Assembly (NCBI GenBank): GCA_018222835.1
Contig: JAAEZN010000001.1
Location: forward strand, 1 to 40,221
DNA length: 40,221 bases
Source of the DNA: Algicola sp.
GTDB taxonomy: Bacteria; Bacteroidota; Bacteroidia; Flavobacteriales; Flavobacteriaceae
Direction: 5' to 3'
The notes under the pieces were generated by a model. That model saw only the letters and a program-made list of their open reading frames with translations. It was not told the DNA's origin and made no database searches. Numbering within the stretch: position 1 is the first letter of the stretch; each line of letters opens with the position of its first letter. The position numbers and the translations under genes were made by a program. This document shows positions 32,657-40,221 of this stretch, piece by piece.

Positions 32657-34083
32657 TCGGAGTGGACTTTTAAATTCATTTGTTTGCCCTTTTTCAACAT
32701 AAAGTCATAAGCGGCCTCAAATTCGTTGGGGATTTCTCCCTCTAAAATTGCTTCTTTGATGGCATCTTTTATAAGGCCTATTTCTTTGGATGGTTTTAGG
32801 TTGAAGGTTCTCATAATCTCTTCGCCGGAAACAGGGGGCTGGAAATTTCGGATATGGTCCCGTTCTTCTACTTCTACTATTTTTTGGCGAACAATTTTAA
32901 AGTTGTTCTTATATTTTTTCTGCTTTCGAGGATTTTTGGTGGTAATGTCCGCTTCACAAAGGGTCATAAGGTCTTCCACGTAATCACCGGCATCGAACAC
33001 CAATCGTCTAACGGCAGAATCGGTCACATGGTCTTCTGATAGTATGATGGGCCTTGAACTCATCAAAACCATTTTTTGAACAAACTTCATCTTCTCGTTC
33101 AAGGGCATTCGTAACCTTTTGAAGAGTTTGTACACCATTTTTGCCCCCACAAACTCATGGGCGTGGAAAGTCCAACCTGTTTTTTTATGGAATTTTTTGG
33201 TTGGTGCTTTTCCAATATCGTGGAGCAGTGCCGCCCAACGTAGCCAAAGATTGTCCGTAGTTTTTGCAATATTGTCCACTACTTCCAATGTGTGCCAAAA
33301 GTTATCCTTGTGGCGTTGTCCCTCTTTTTCCTCGATGCCTTGCAGAGCTGTAAGTTCTGGTAGGATCAAAGGAAGCAGTCCTGTTTGGTGCATTAATTTA
33401 AGGCCAAGTGACGGTTGTGAACTCATTAAAATTTTGTGCAGCTCATCAATAATACGCTCCTTGGATACAATTTTGATTCGCTCCTTGTGCTCGGTAATGG
33501 CTTGAAGGGATGGTAATTCTATAGTAAAATGTAATTGCGTGGCAAAACGAATGGCTCGCATCATCCGTAAAGGGTCATCGGAATATGTAATGCCGGGTTC
33601 TAACGGGGTCCGGATAATTCCCCGGTCCAAATCCGCCAAGCCATCAAAAGGATCCAGAAGTTTGCCAAAATTGGAATTGTTCAATGCCAAAGCCATGGCA
33701 TTTATGGTAAAGTCGCGACGGTTCTGGTCATCTTCCAGTGTGCCATCTTCCACAATAGGTTTTCTGCTGTCGCGATTATAACTTTCTTTTCGGGCGCCCA
33801 CAAACTCCAATTCAAGGTCTTTGTGCTTGATCATGGCCGTGCCGAAGTTCTTGAACACGGAAATATCCGGTTTTCCCTTTAGTTTGGACGCTACTTTTTT
33901 TGCGAGTTCTATGCCGCTGCCAATGGCAACAATATCAATATCCTTTGGGGTACTTCTTTCTAAAAAATAATCACGGACATACCCACCGATCACATAGGAA
34001 TCCACTCCAAGCTCATCCGATGCCTCGCCAATAAGTTTAAAAATAGGATGCTGTATTGCCTCTGTATGGAACTCCTTTGTCAT
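32653..34083 (-). CDS. cca: CCA-adding tRNA nucleotidyltransferase with HD domain
   Basis: The enzyme adds or repairs the 3' CCA of tRNAs. The 476-aa protein has the class II polymerase head with VIGGYVRDYFL and metal-binding DIDIVAIG, then RRDFTINAMAL, the neck (FDGLADLDRGIIRTPL, YSDDPLRMMRAIRFATQL), an RNA-binding body and an HD phosphohydrolase domain (RWAALLHDIGKAPTK). Class and roles are certain; whether it adds CCA, A or CC only cannot be judged by eye. It begins two bases after the Sua5 stop and overlaps ctaA by four bases. Confidence 0.93.
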   Translation of the reverse strand: MTKEFHTEAIQHPIFKLIGEASDELGVDSYVIGGYVRDYFLERSTPKDIDIVAIGSGIELAKKVASKLKGKPDISVFKNFGTAMIKHKDLELEFVGARKESYNRDSRKPIVEDGTLEDDQNRRDFTINAMALALNNSNFGKLLDPFDGLADLDRGIIRTPLEPGITYSDDPLRMMRAIRFATQLHFTIELPSLQAITEHKERIKIVSKERIIDELHKILMSSQPSLGLKLMHQTGLLPLILPELTALQGIEEKEGQRHKDNFWHTLEVVDNIAKTTDNLWLRWAALLHDIGKAPTKKFHKKTGWTFHAHEFVGAKMVYKLFKRLRMPLNEKMKFVQKMVLMSSRPIILSEDHVTDSAVRRLVFDAGDYVEDLMTLCEADITTKNPRKQKKYKNNFKIVRQKIVEVEERDHIRNFQPPVSGEEIMRTFNLKPSKEIGLIKDAIKEAILEGEIPNEFEAAYDFMLKKGKQMNLKVHSE

Positions 34084-34085
34084 TG

Positions 34086-34655
34086 TTATTCCCTAATAAC
34101 CTTCACCTGTCCGTCAGTACTCAGTTTAATGATTGAGGAGGGGGAAGGGTTTATATTTTCATCGGGCAAATTTACCACATAGTCCACTCCTTTTAAAATT
34201 TCTTCATCAATATCCTTGAAATGTTTTGGGGCGGGATTCCCGGAAATATTGGCGGAAGTTGAAACAATCGGTTTTCTGAATTTATTGATCAGGTATTGGC
34301 AAAATTTGTCCGAAGCCACCCGAATGGCCAAGGTGTTGTCTTCCGCAATCAGATTACTCGCTACGCCCATAGGGTCATCGAATACGATAGTGGTCGGTTT
34401 TGTGGCCAAGTCCATAATATCGTAGGCGACCTCAGGTACTTCTTTAACATGCCGCTCCAACATGGCCTGGTTGGATACGAGACAAATTAACGCCTTGCTG
34501 TCTTCTCGTTTTTTTAGGGCATACACTTTTTTTACCGCCTCTGGGTTGGTCGCATCGCAGCCTATGCCCCAAACTGTATCGGTGGGGTAGAGGATGAGCC
34601 CTCCCTCTTGCAATACTTTGTTACTATTGTTGATTTCTTCAATCAATGTCCTCAA
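34086..34655 (-). CDS. L-threonylcarbamoyladenylate synthase (Sua5/YrdC family)
   Basis: The enzyme makes threonylcarbamoyl-AMP from threonine, bicarbonate and ATP, for the t6A37 modification of ANN-decoding tRNAs. The 189-aa length is that of the YrdC-only form (no Sua5 C-terminal domain). Seen are GGLILYPTDTVWGIGCDATN, VYALKKREDSKALICLVS, TIVFDDPMG in the substrate pocket, AIRVASDKFCQYLINKFRKPIVSTSANISG, and PSSIIKL. It overlaps the upstream glycosyltransferase gene by 17 bases and is two bases from cca. Three of the four genes in this operon concern tRNA or heme maturation. Confidence 0.93.
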   Translation of the reverse strand: MRTLIEEINNSNKVLQEGGLILYPTDTVWGIGCDATNPEAVKKVYALKKREDSKALICLVSNQAMLERHVKEVPEVAYDIMDLATKPTTIVFDDPMGVASNLIAEDNTLAIRVASDKFCQYLINKFRKPIVSTSANISGNPAPKHFKDIDEEILKGVDYVVNLPDENINPSPSSIIKLSTDGQVKVIRE

Positions 34656-35466
34656 GTTTTAGTTGAAAATGGTCGGTAAGTGCCAACCATTGTGTTCTGT
34701 TTTTATCCTCTTTAATGTTGGTGCTTTTCAGAGATTGTTTTTGTGAGCCCCAAATTGGGATTGGCTCTTTCCCAGCATTGTAGGCCTGAATTGAAACCGA
34801 ATCTTTTAGTAATCCCATTATTTTGAACCAAAGATCATCTGCATTTGGCGCAAGGCTCAAAAAAAGTTCTTTATCAAATACTTTTTGGTCCAGTGTGTTT
34901 GGTGGATAAAGTGTACCGCCGGCACCTATGGGTAGGGTTAGTTCGGGTCTGTCACAGCCTGATGGATTAGGTTTCCATTGTTTGTAAGGAAGAAGTTCAC
35001 CTGTTTCGTTATAGGTTATGCACCGTGTTTGATTGGCAATAATTTTATCGGGATCCTTTTGATGGACTTTGTATAAATTGGAAAGCCAGTTTTTTCGGTA
35101 CATCATATCATCATCGCAAGTTATGATTGTTTTGTTTGGAAAATGTTTTAGTGGTTCTACCAGTTTTCTGTGAGAACTGAAATAGTCGGTGTATTCGATG
35201 GAAAATAATCCTCCTATTAAATCATTTAGTTTTTTGGGTATCTCGCTCTTTAGGTCTTTATGGAGCCAGAGCACAATTTTTTCCGGTAACACTTCTTGAT
35301 TCATAATACTTCGGACTGTAAGATGAACAATATGAAGCCGGGAAGGAATCGATGCCAAAGAAACAATAACTGGAATTTGTGTTTTAGTCAACGTAAATTT
35401 CTCCTTGGATTTCCAAGATAAACTGGTTTGATGAAAAAGGGATACTGGAATTTCCTTAACCTTCAT
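34639..35466 (-). CDS. GT-A type glycosyltransferase, family uncertain
   Basis: This 275-aa protein looks like a GT-A fold sugar transferase: PVIVSLASIPSRLHIVHLTVRSIMNQEVLPEKIVLWL at the start, KTIITCDDDMMYRKNW with the metal-binding DDD motif, then RCITYNETGEL and LTLPIGAGGTLYPPNTL. No membrane helix is seen. The donor and acceptor sugars are unknown; surface glycan or lipopolysaccharide building is the likely setting, in keeping with other GTs just across the divergent intergenic region. Its stop lies 17 bases inside the Sua5 gene, so it heads that operon. It is divergent from the next GT2 gene. Confidence 0.75.
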   Translation of the reverse strand: MKVKEIPVSLFHQTSLSWKSKEKFTLTKTQIPVIVSLASIPSRLHIVHLTVRSIMNQEVLPEKIVLWLHKDLKSEIPKKLNDLIGGLFSIEYTDYFSSHRKLVEPLKHFPNKTIITCDDDMMYRKNWLSNLYKVHQKDPDKIIANQTRCITYNETGELLPYKQWKPNPSGCDRPELTLPIGAGGTLYPPNTLDQKVFDKELFLSLAPNADDLWFKIMGLLKDSVSIQAYNAGKEPIPIWGSQKQSLKSTNIKEDKNRTQWLALTDHFQLKLEDID

Positions 35467-35520
35467 TATGGTAAGTTTAGATACACAAAATTAAGAATAT
35501 GAGATAACATTTAATATTTC

Positions 35521-35528
35521 TATTTTTG
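35521..35528 (+). promoter_or_regulatory. -7 element very close to the GT2 start
   Basis: TATTTTTG, a perfect TAnnTTTG, ends only five bases before the ATG at 35534. The transcript would start at or near the ATG, so the mRNA could be leaderless. Confidence 0.45.
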
Positions 35529-35533
35529 CCAAG

Positions 35534-36367
35534 ATGAACCCACAGGAAAAGGAATTACCAAAAATATCAGTAATTGTAAGTACTTATAATGCCGAAGAAT
35601 GGCTTAAAAAAGTACTTTGGGGCTTCAATTGTCAAATCTTCAAGGATTTTGAAGTGGTTATTGCCGATGATGGGTCGGGTCCCAAGACCAAGGAATTGTT
35701 GGCAGAGATGTCAAAAAAGGTCTTTTACAAGATTATCCATGTGTGGCAAGAGGATGATGGCTTCCAAAAATCGAAAATCCTAAATAAAGCGGTAGAGGCA
35801 TGCAACGCCGAATACATTATTATGACGGATGGCGATTGTATTCCCAGGGAGGATTTTGTTGAGGTGCATTATATAAACAAAGAGCCTGGATTCTTTATTT
35901 CGGGTGGGTACTACATGCTCCCAATGAACATTTCCAAATTGATTACTTTGGAAGATATTGAAAAACAAAACTGCTTTAATATTCATTGGCTTAAAGAAAA
36001 GGGAATTCCAAAAACCTTTAAGAACAATAAACTTACGGCGAGTGGTATAATTTCCAAATTACTCAATACCATTACTCCTACAAATGCTAGTTGGAACGGT
36101 CATAACTCTTCGGGATGGAAGAGGGATATCCTAAATGTAAATGGTTTTGATGAGCGTATGCAGTATGGAGGCCAAGACCGTGAACTGGGTGAGCGCTTGT
36201 TCAATTTTGGTATAAAATCAAAACAGTTGCGGTACAGTGCAGTGTGTGTCCATTTGGATCATAAACGAGGTTATAAAACACCTGAATCTATTGCTAAGAA
36301 CCAAGCCATACGAAAGGAGACAAGATTAAACAAATTGGTTTGGACGCACTACGGCATCACCAAATAG
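35534..36367 (+). CDS. GT2 family glycosyltransferase with galactosyltransferase-like C-terminus
   Basis: The 277-aa protein has a GT2 N-terminal domain: ISVIVSTYNAEEWLKKVLWG, FEVVIADDGSGPKT, and the DxD-type YIIMTDGDCIPREDFVEVH. The C-terminal region with NGFDERMQYGGQDRELGERL resembles the Glyco_transf_7C (galactosyltransferase) motif. It is cytosolic or membrane-associated and probably adds a hexose to a surface glycan; the sugar is unproven. The gene converges on the next GT2, overlapping it by 19 bases. Confidence 0.85.
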   Translation: MNPQEKELPKISVIVSTYNAEEWLKKVLWGFNCQIFKDFEVVIADDGSGPKTKELLAEMSKKVFYKIIHVWQEDDGFQKSKILNKAVEACNAEYIIMTDGDCIPREDFVEVHYINKEPGFFISGGYYMLPMNISKLITLEDIEKQNCFNIHWLKEKGIPKTFKNNKLTASGIISKLLNTITPTNASWNGHNSSGWKRDILNVNGFDERMQYGGQDRELGERLFNFGIKSKQLRYSAVCVHLDHKRGYKTPESIAKNQAIRKETRLNKLVWTHYGITK

Positions 36368-37152
36368 TAGGCAAGTTGGTTCTTTTTTTCCAATCTCTTT
36401 AATTCTCTAAACCTTTCCAACACACCAAGGGCGTTTAAATAACAGATGGTCCAACCTTTTTTACCATCTAAAACTCCCAAACGAAGAATATAATGGTTAA
36501 AGAATTTCCATGCAGGTTTCACGATCATTAAAAGGTAATTGAAATGATTTTCTCTATAAAAGTCTTCTTTGGCTTTTAATTGGCCATACTTTAACATTTT
36601 ACCCTTATAGTCGTTGTAATCCTTGTAGCAAAAGTGGATAAGTTTCTCTTTTAGAATTCCAGATTTTCCATCGACAACCAAGGTTTCGTGAACTATTTTT
36701 CTATCGGTAAAATGTGCCTTGCTTTTTCGGAACAGCCTATAATTTTTATCGGTTTGCCAACCACTAAAGTTTAATGGCTCGTTTTGGAACATGAACTTGC
36801 GGTAGAACCAATAAGCCTCATGGGCGTCTACTTTGTTTATGGTTTCAACGATTTCGCTTTCAAGATTTTTCGTTACGACTTCATCAGCATCCAAGAATAA
36901 GACCCAATCATTTGAGGATTGTTTAAGGGCAAAGGATTTTTGCGCTGTGAAATTTTTAAATGGATTTTGAATTACCTTTACTTTTGGATGGTTTAATAGG
37001 AACTCATATGTACCGTCCGTACTATAGGAATCAACAACGACGATTTCATCAGCAAAACTAACGGAATCGATGCATTTTTCAATGTATCCCATTTCGTTAT
37101 AAGTGATAATAAGTGCTGATAATTTTTGCTTTGGGGTGCGTAATCCAGCCAT
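36349..37152 (-). CDS. GT2 family glycosyltransferase, WaaE/KdtX-like
   Basis: The 267-aa protein belongs to the WaaE-like branch of GT2, whose known members add glucose to heptose in the LPS inner core. Seen are LSALIITYNEMGYIEKCIDSVSFADEIVVVDSYSTDGT, VIQNPFKNFTAQKSFALKQ, and VLFLDADEVVTKNLESEI with the DAD catalytic metal site; HETLVVDGKSGILKEKLIHFCY lies near the C-terminus. Acceptor identity is inferred only from the family. It has a perfect -7 element upstream (37181-37188). Its 3' end overlaps the convergent GT2. Confidence 0.88.
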   Translation of the reverse strand: MAGLRTPKQKLSALIITYNEMGYIEKCIDSVSFADEIVVVDSYSTDGTYEFLLNHPKVKVIQNPFKNFTAQKSFALKQSSNDWVLFLDADEVVTKNLESEIVETINKVDAHEAYWFYRKFMFQNEPLNFSGWQTDKNYRLFRKSKAHFTDRKIVHETLVVDGKSGILKEKLIHFCYKDYNDYKGKMLKYGQLKAKEDFYRENHFNYLLMIVKPAWKFFNHYILRLGVLDGKKGWTICYLNALGVLERFRELKRLEKKNQLAYYLVMP

Positions 37153-37180
37153 ATTTATTGGGTAGTGTTTTTGGTATTTA

Positions 37181-37188
37181 CAAATCTA
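37181..37188 (-). promoter_or_regulatory. -7 element of the WaaE-like gene
   Basis: TAGATTTG on the minus strand fits TAnnTTTG 28 bases before the ATG. No well-spaced -33 element is evident. Confidence 0.45.
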
Positions 37189-37338
37189 TAACAAAAAAAA
37201 AGGGTAAAAATTGTTTTGCCGTTTATTTTTCTTACAACAACTAACAATCATATTTCCCTACCTCATTTTTGATAAATCTCTAATTTGAGCCTATTTATAT
37301 AGTTAGACGATAACATAGGCATAGAGTTGCGTGTTGAA

Positions 37339-38457
37339 TTAGGATTTTTCGCTGAATAACCTCTTTGTTTTGCTCAGGGCCGCACCAATAACTTGATGCA
37401 TATCGTAGTATTTGTATTCTGCGAGCCTTCCTCCAAAAATGGTAGTTTCCTTTTTGGCTAAATCTTGATAGGCCCTAAAAATTGTATTGTTTTTAGCATC
37501 ATTGATGGGGTAGTACGGTTCTTTTTCCGATGAGGCTTCCAACGGATATTCTTTTGTGATCACCGTAGTTTTTTGCTTGCCAAATTCAAAATGTTTGTGT
37601 TCTATGATTCTGGTATAGGGAATCTTGGATTCTGTGTAGTTGACGACTGCATTGCCTTGATAGTTGGGTATATCCAGTATTTCATGTTTAAAATCCAAGC
37701 TTCGATACTCTAGTTTGCCATGGCAATAATCGAAGTATTCATCTATTTTTCCTGTAAAAACCACCTGTTTGGCCAAGCTGGTCAAAGTTTCTTTCTCTTT
37801 AAAGAAGTCCACACTTGTCCTACACTCTATATTTTTCAATAAAGCTTCAGTGAGTCTATTGTACCCTCCAATGGGTATGCCTTGGTAAGCGTCATTGAAA
37901 TAGTTGTTGTCGTAAGTAAACCTAAGAGGCAACCTTTTAATAATGAAGGCAGGAAGTTCGTTGGCTTTTCGTCCCCATTGCTTCTCAGTGTATCCCTTTA
38001 TCAATTTTGTATAAATATCGTCTCCTACCAGTTTTAAAGCTTGTTCTTCAAGATTGGAAGGGTTGGTATTCAGGTATTTGTGGGTCTGTTGGTCAAGAAC
38101 TGCCTTTGCCTCTTTAGGTGTTTTTGTGCCCCAAAGTTGATAAAAAGTGTTCATGTTGAATGGTAGATTGTACAGCTTGCCCTCAAAACTGGCCAATGGG
38201 GAGTTGGTGTACCGGTTGAAGGAAACAAAGGTGTTTACATAATCCCAAATAGGTTTGTCATTGGTATGAAAGATATGAGCACCATATTTATGCACATTGA
38301 TTCCTTCTATATCCTCACAATAGGTATTTCCGCCAAGATGCTCCCGTTTGTCAATTACCAAGCATTTTTTGTGGTGCTTGGTCGCTTCATGAGCAAAAAC
38401 AGCGCCGTACAGACCTGCGCCAACAATTAAATAATCATATTCGGGATAGCTTTTCAT
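37339..38457 (-). CDS. glf: UDP-galactopyranose mutase
   Basis: Glf converts UDP-galactopyranose to UDP-galactofuranose with a reduced FAD, giving the donor for galactofuranose-containing glycans. The 372-aa product (ATG 38457) shows the FAD Rossmann motif YLIVGAGLYGAVFAHEA, RxHLGGNTYCEDIEG (as KREHLGGN), HKYGAHIFHTND, NLPFNMNTFYQLWG, GYTEKQWGR, LPLRFTYDNNYFNDAYQGIPIGGYN and a late FGGRLAEYKYYDMHQVIGAAL. I chose ATG 38457 over 38484, because the nine extra residues are not conserved and run into the divergent start region. It is head-to-head with a probable galactofuranosyltransferase. Confidence 0.95.
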   Translation of the reverse strand: MKSYPEYDYLIVGAGLYGAVFAHEATKHHKKCLVIDKREHLGGNTYCEDIEGINVHKYGAHIFHTNDKPIWDYVNTFVSFNRYTNSPLASFEGKLYNLPFNMNTFYQLWGTKTPKEAKAVLDQQTHKYLNTNPSNLEEQALKLVGDDIYTKLIKGYTEKQWGRKANELPAFIIKRLPLRFTYDNNYFNDAYQGIPIGGYNRLTEALLKNIECRTSVDFFKEKETLTSLAKQVVFTGKIDEYFDYCHGKLEYRSLDFKHEILDIPNYQGNAVVNYTESKIPYTRIIEHKHFEFGKQKTTVITKEYPLEASSEKEPYYPINDAKNNTIFRAYQDLAKKETTIFGGRLAEYKYYDMHQVIGAALSKTKRLFSEKS

Positions 38458-38551
38458 TGGGTCAGTGTTCAATCGTTTTAACAAATGGTTGGGTGCAATT
38501 TATGGATTCGCTGATAAAAAAAAGATATTTTTGAGGGACAAACATCGTATA

Positions 38552-39586
38552 ATGCAAGACACTGACCAGTTCTACATTTCAAGAAATTATAAATTTTCCA
38601 AGAATGCAGCTTCCAAGCCCAAAATGGATTGCGAAAATATTTTGTCCAAAATAGGCTTTAAAAACTTAGGATTTAAGCAGAGTAACCACCCAAGCTCGGC
38701 TTTTGGTGCTATCATTAGTTTTTTTGGAATTACCAAGGGGTTGATTTTATTGCCCTTTTCATCCACCCTTTGCATGCAGTACCCACTCAGTAAATTTTTT
38801 AATTATAAGATCGCGGTGGCAAGGCTTAAAGGGTGCAAAGTTGTTCTGATTGTCCACGATGTAAAAACATTGATGGGCAAGAACAAGAATGTGGAAAAGG
38901 AAATGAAACGCTTTAACAAAGCTAACGTTCTGGTGTTGCACAACGAGGTTATGATGAAATGGTTTGCTGAAAATGGATATAAAGGTAAAATGGTGCCATT
39001 GTATTTGTTCGATTATTTGCTCAGTTATGGTCAAGAATTGCCTGAAGCACCTAAAAATGCTGGAAGAGAAGTGGTTTTTGCAGGAGGTTTAGGTATGGAG
39101 AAAAGCGCATTTCTATATATGGCAGATGAGTTGAAGAAAAAGAATTTTACTCTCAAGCTGTACGGAAATGGCTATCAAAAGGAAAAAGTGGCCAACAATT
39201 CCATTTTGGATTATCAAGGAGTTTTTGCACCAGATGAGGTGCTGGATAAAATGAAGGGCAATTATGGCTTGGTGTGGAACGGAAATGCGATAAAAGAGTG
39301 CGATGGTGCATTTGGGAAGTACATTCAGTACAATAATCCGCATAAAACATCTTTGTACTTGTTGGCAGGGTTGCCTGTGATTGTTTGGGCCAAGGCTGCG
39401 GTGGCTAAACTAATTGAGGAAGAACAAATAGGCTTTGCCATTTCATCTTTAGATGAATTATCCGAAAAACTTAATGGTATTGACGAGGATACCTATTCCA
39501 AAATGGTCTCCAATGTTAAAGAAATAAGGCATAAAATCACCAACGGCCACTTTTTACAAGAAGCCATTGGTAATGCTTTAAAATAA
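38552..39586 (+). CDS. Probable galactofuranosyltransferase (GT-B type)
   Basis: The 344-aa protein has a GT-B layout: a first Rossmann half with GAIISFFGITKGLILLPFSST and LKGCKVVLIVHDVKTLMG, then a second half with VVFAGGLGMEKSAFLYMADELKKK, LDYQGVFAPDEVLDKMKGNYGLVWNG and GKYIQYNNPHKTSLYLLAGLPVIVW (donor-binding end). This resembles the Gtf3/beta-1,6-galactofuranosyltransferase group. The neighbouring glf, which makes the UDP-Galf donor, supports that role. The start is ATG 38552; the frame to 38465 has no conserved residues. A -7 element TATTTTTG lies at 38526-38533. It converges on dapD. Confidence 0.8.
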   Translation: MQDTDQFYISRNYKFSKNAASKPKMDCENILSKIGFKNLGFKQSNHPSSAFGAIISFFGITKGLILLPFSSTLCMQYPLSKFFNYKIAVARLKGCKVVLIVHDVKTLMGKNKNVEKEMKRFNKANVLVLHNEVMMKWFAENGYKGKMVPLYLFDYLLSYGQELPEAPKNAGREVVFAGGLGMEKSAFLYMADELKKKNFTLKLYGNGYQKEKVANNSILDYQGVFAPDEVLDKMKGNYGLVWNGNAIKECDGAFGKYIQYNNPHKTSLYLLAGLPVIVWAKAAVAKLIEEEQIGFAISSLDELSEKLNGIDEDTYSKMVSNVKEIRHKITNGHFLQEAIGNALK

Positions 39587-39598
39587 TCAAACAAGTAA

Positions 39599-40221
39599 TT
39601 AAACTGCAACATTGTGCTCGCGAAGAGCATTGTTCAAAGAAGTTTTTTTATCGGTGCTCTCTTTTCTCTTACCGATAATCAAAGCACAGGGCACTTGGTA
39701 ATCTCCAGCCGGAAAATTTTTGGTGTAGCTCCCGGGTATCACAACAGATCTTGCGGGAACACGGCCTTTCAATTCAACAGGCTCACCCCCAGTTACATCA
39801 ATAATTTTGGTGGATGCCGTTAATACCACATTGGCGCCCAAAACGGCTTCTTTTTCCACACGGACCCCTTCTACCACGATACATCTGGATCCTATAAATG
39901 CGTTATCTTCAATAATTACAGGGGCAGCTTGCAAAGGTTCCAGTACGCCACCAATACCAACACCACCACTTAAATGTACGTTTTTGCCGATCTGGGCACA
40001 GCTTCCGACCGTGGCCCACGTATCCACCATGGTACCTTCGTCCACGTAAGCCCCAATGTTTACGTAACTTGGCATTAGAATGGTGCCTTTGGAAATATAA
40101 GCACCGTGTCTTGCAACTGCGTGAGGAACAACACGGACTCCTTTTTCTTGATATCCCTTTTTTAAAGGGATTTTATCGTGATACTCAAAAATACCAGCTT
40201 CAAGGACCTCCATTTTTTGTA
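39599..40221 (-). CDS. dapD: Tetrahydrodipicolinate N-succinyltransferase (5' end outside the window)
   Basis: DapD succinylates tetrahydrodipicolinate in the DAP/lysine pathway. The visible part (about 207 residues of an expected ~270) has left-handed beta-helix hexapeptide repeats and the markers [64 protein letters not shown] and [22 protein letters not shown]. An internal ATG at 40213 could be mistaken for the start; the frame continues past the window end without a stop, and the preceding visible codons (…QK) match the family's [10 protein letters not shown], so the true start is upstream of the window. Confidence 0.95.
   Translation of the reverse strand, partial: QKMEVLEAGIFEYHDKIPLKKGYQEKGVRVVPHAVARHGAYISKGTILMPSYVNIGAYVDEGTMVDTWATVGSCAQIGKNVHLSGGVGIGGVLEPLQAAPVIIEDNAFIGSRCIVVEGVRVEKEAVLGANVVLTASTKIIDVTGGEPVELKGRVPARSVVIPGSYTKNFPAGDYQVPCALIIGKRKESTDKKTSLNNALREHNVAV

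Noticed and set aside
40213..40215. ATG 40213 as the true dapD start
   Set aside because: The reading frame is open to the window edge and the preceding residues match the family; DapD would lack about 65 residues.
1..40221. Prophage, CRISPR array or defence island
   Set aside because: No phage structural, integrase, Cas, restriction or toxin-antitoxin genes and no regularly spaced repeats were found on either strand.

Overview
The window reads as chromosomal DNA of a marine-type Flavobacteriaceae bacterium (Bacteroidota), possibly near Muricauda/Allomuricauda; the genus is only a guess. The evidence is a type B T9SS-sorted surface protein, a long (~315 aa) NusB followed by a DUF1573 lipoprotein and YajC, a Pur-family DUF3276 protein, a FecA-like TonB receptor, and many promoters carrying the Bacteroidota -7 element TAnnTTTG. 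About 40 protein genes are densely packed on both strands. I see no rRNA, tRNA, CRISPR array, transposase or prophage gene.

Layout. 0.1-6.1 kb: YfiT/DinB-type transferase, GNAT, redoxin, DUF3276 protein, an ABC exporter with a non-canonical Walker B, then divergent nusB-DUF1573-yajC. 6.1-7.6 kb: a three-gene redox-flavoured cluster (MarR regulator with a four-cysteine tail, DUF2024 protein, 77-aa thioredoxin-like protein); the last two genes share a 15-bp palindrome in their promoters. 7.67-8.40 kb: an AT-rich islet with a frameshifted AraC-family remnant and an orphan 150-aa ORF framed like an integron cassette. 8.5-13.5 kb: YdeI-like protein, pepT, a small secreted protein with a probable TTG start, and the pyrD-lysE family-HMG-CoA lyase operon. 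13.5-21.5 kb: FecA-like receptor, guaB, periplasmic thioredoxin, lysA, LON-substrate-binding protein, sucC. 21.5-27.1 kb: small secreted protein, TerB-like protein, hsp20, uvrB and the T9SS type B protein. 27.1-31.6 kb: a two-gene ABC transporter, an unknown 358-aa protein convergent with an NdpA-like nucleoid protein, and a pRiA4b ORF-3-like protein. 31.6-35.5 kb: a tight operon of glycosyltransferase, Sua5/YrdC, CCA-adding enzyme and heme A synthase. 35.5-39.6 kb: glycan genes, namely two GT2 enzymes, UDP-galactopyranose mutase and a probable galactofuranosyltransferase. The window ends inside dapD.

How the genes work together. Most are housekeeping: transcription and secretion (nusB, yajC), nucleotide synthesis (pyrD, guaB), DAP/lysine synthesis (lysA, dapD), TCA cycle (sucC), DNA repair (uvrB), tRNA maturation (Sua5, CCA) and heme A synthesis. 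The accessory content is concentrated in the redox/MarR cluster, the cassette-like islet and the galactofuranose glycan module. The best candidates for something undescribed are the MarR/DUF2024/thioredoxin regulon with its palindromic operator and the attC-like single-gene cassette beside a broken AraC gene. All assignments come from reading sequence only; no database search was run.
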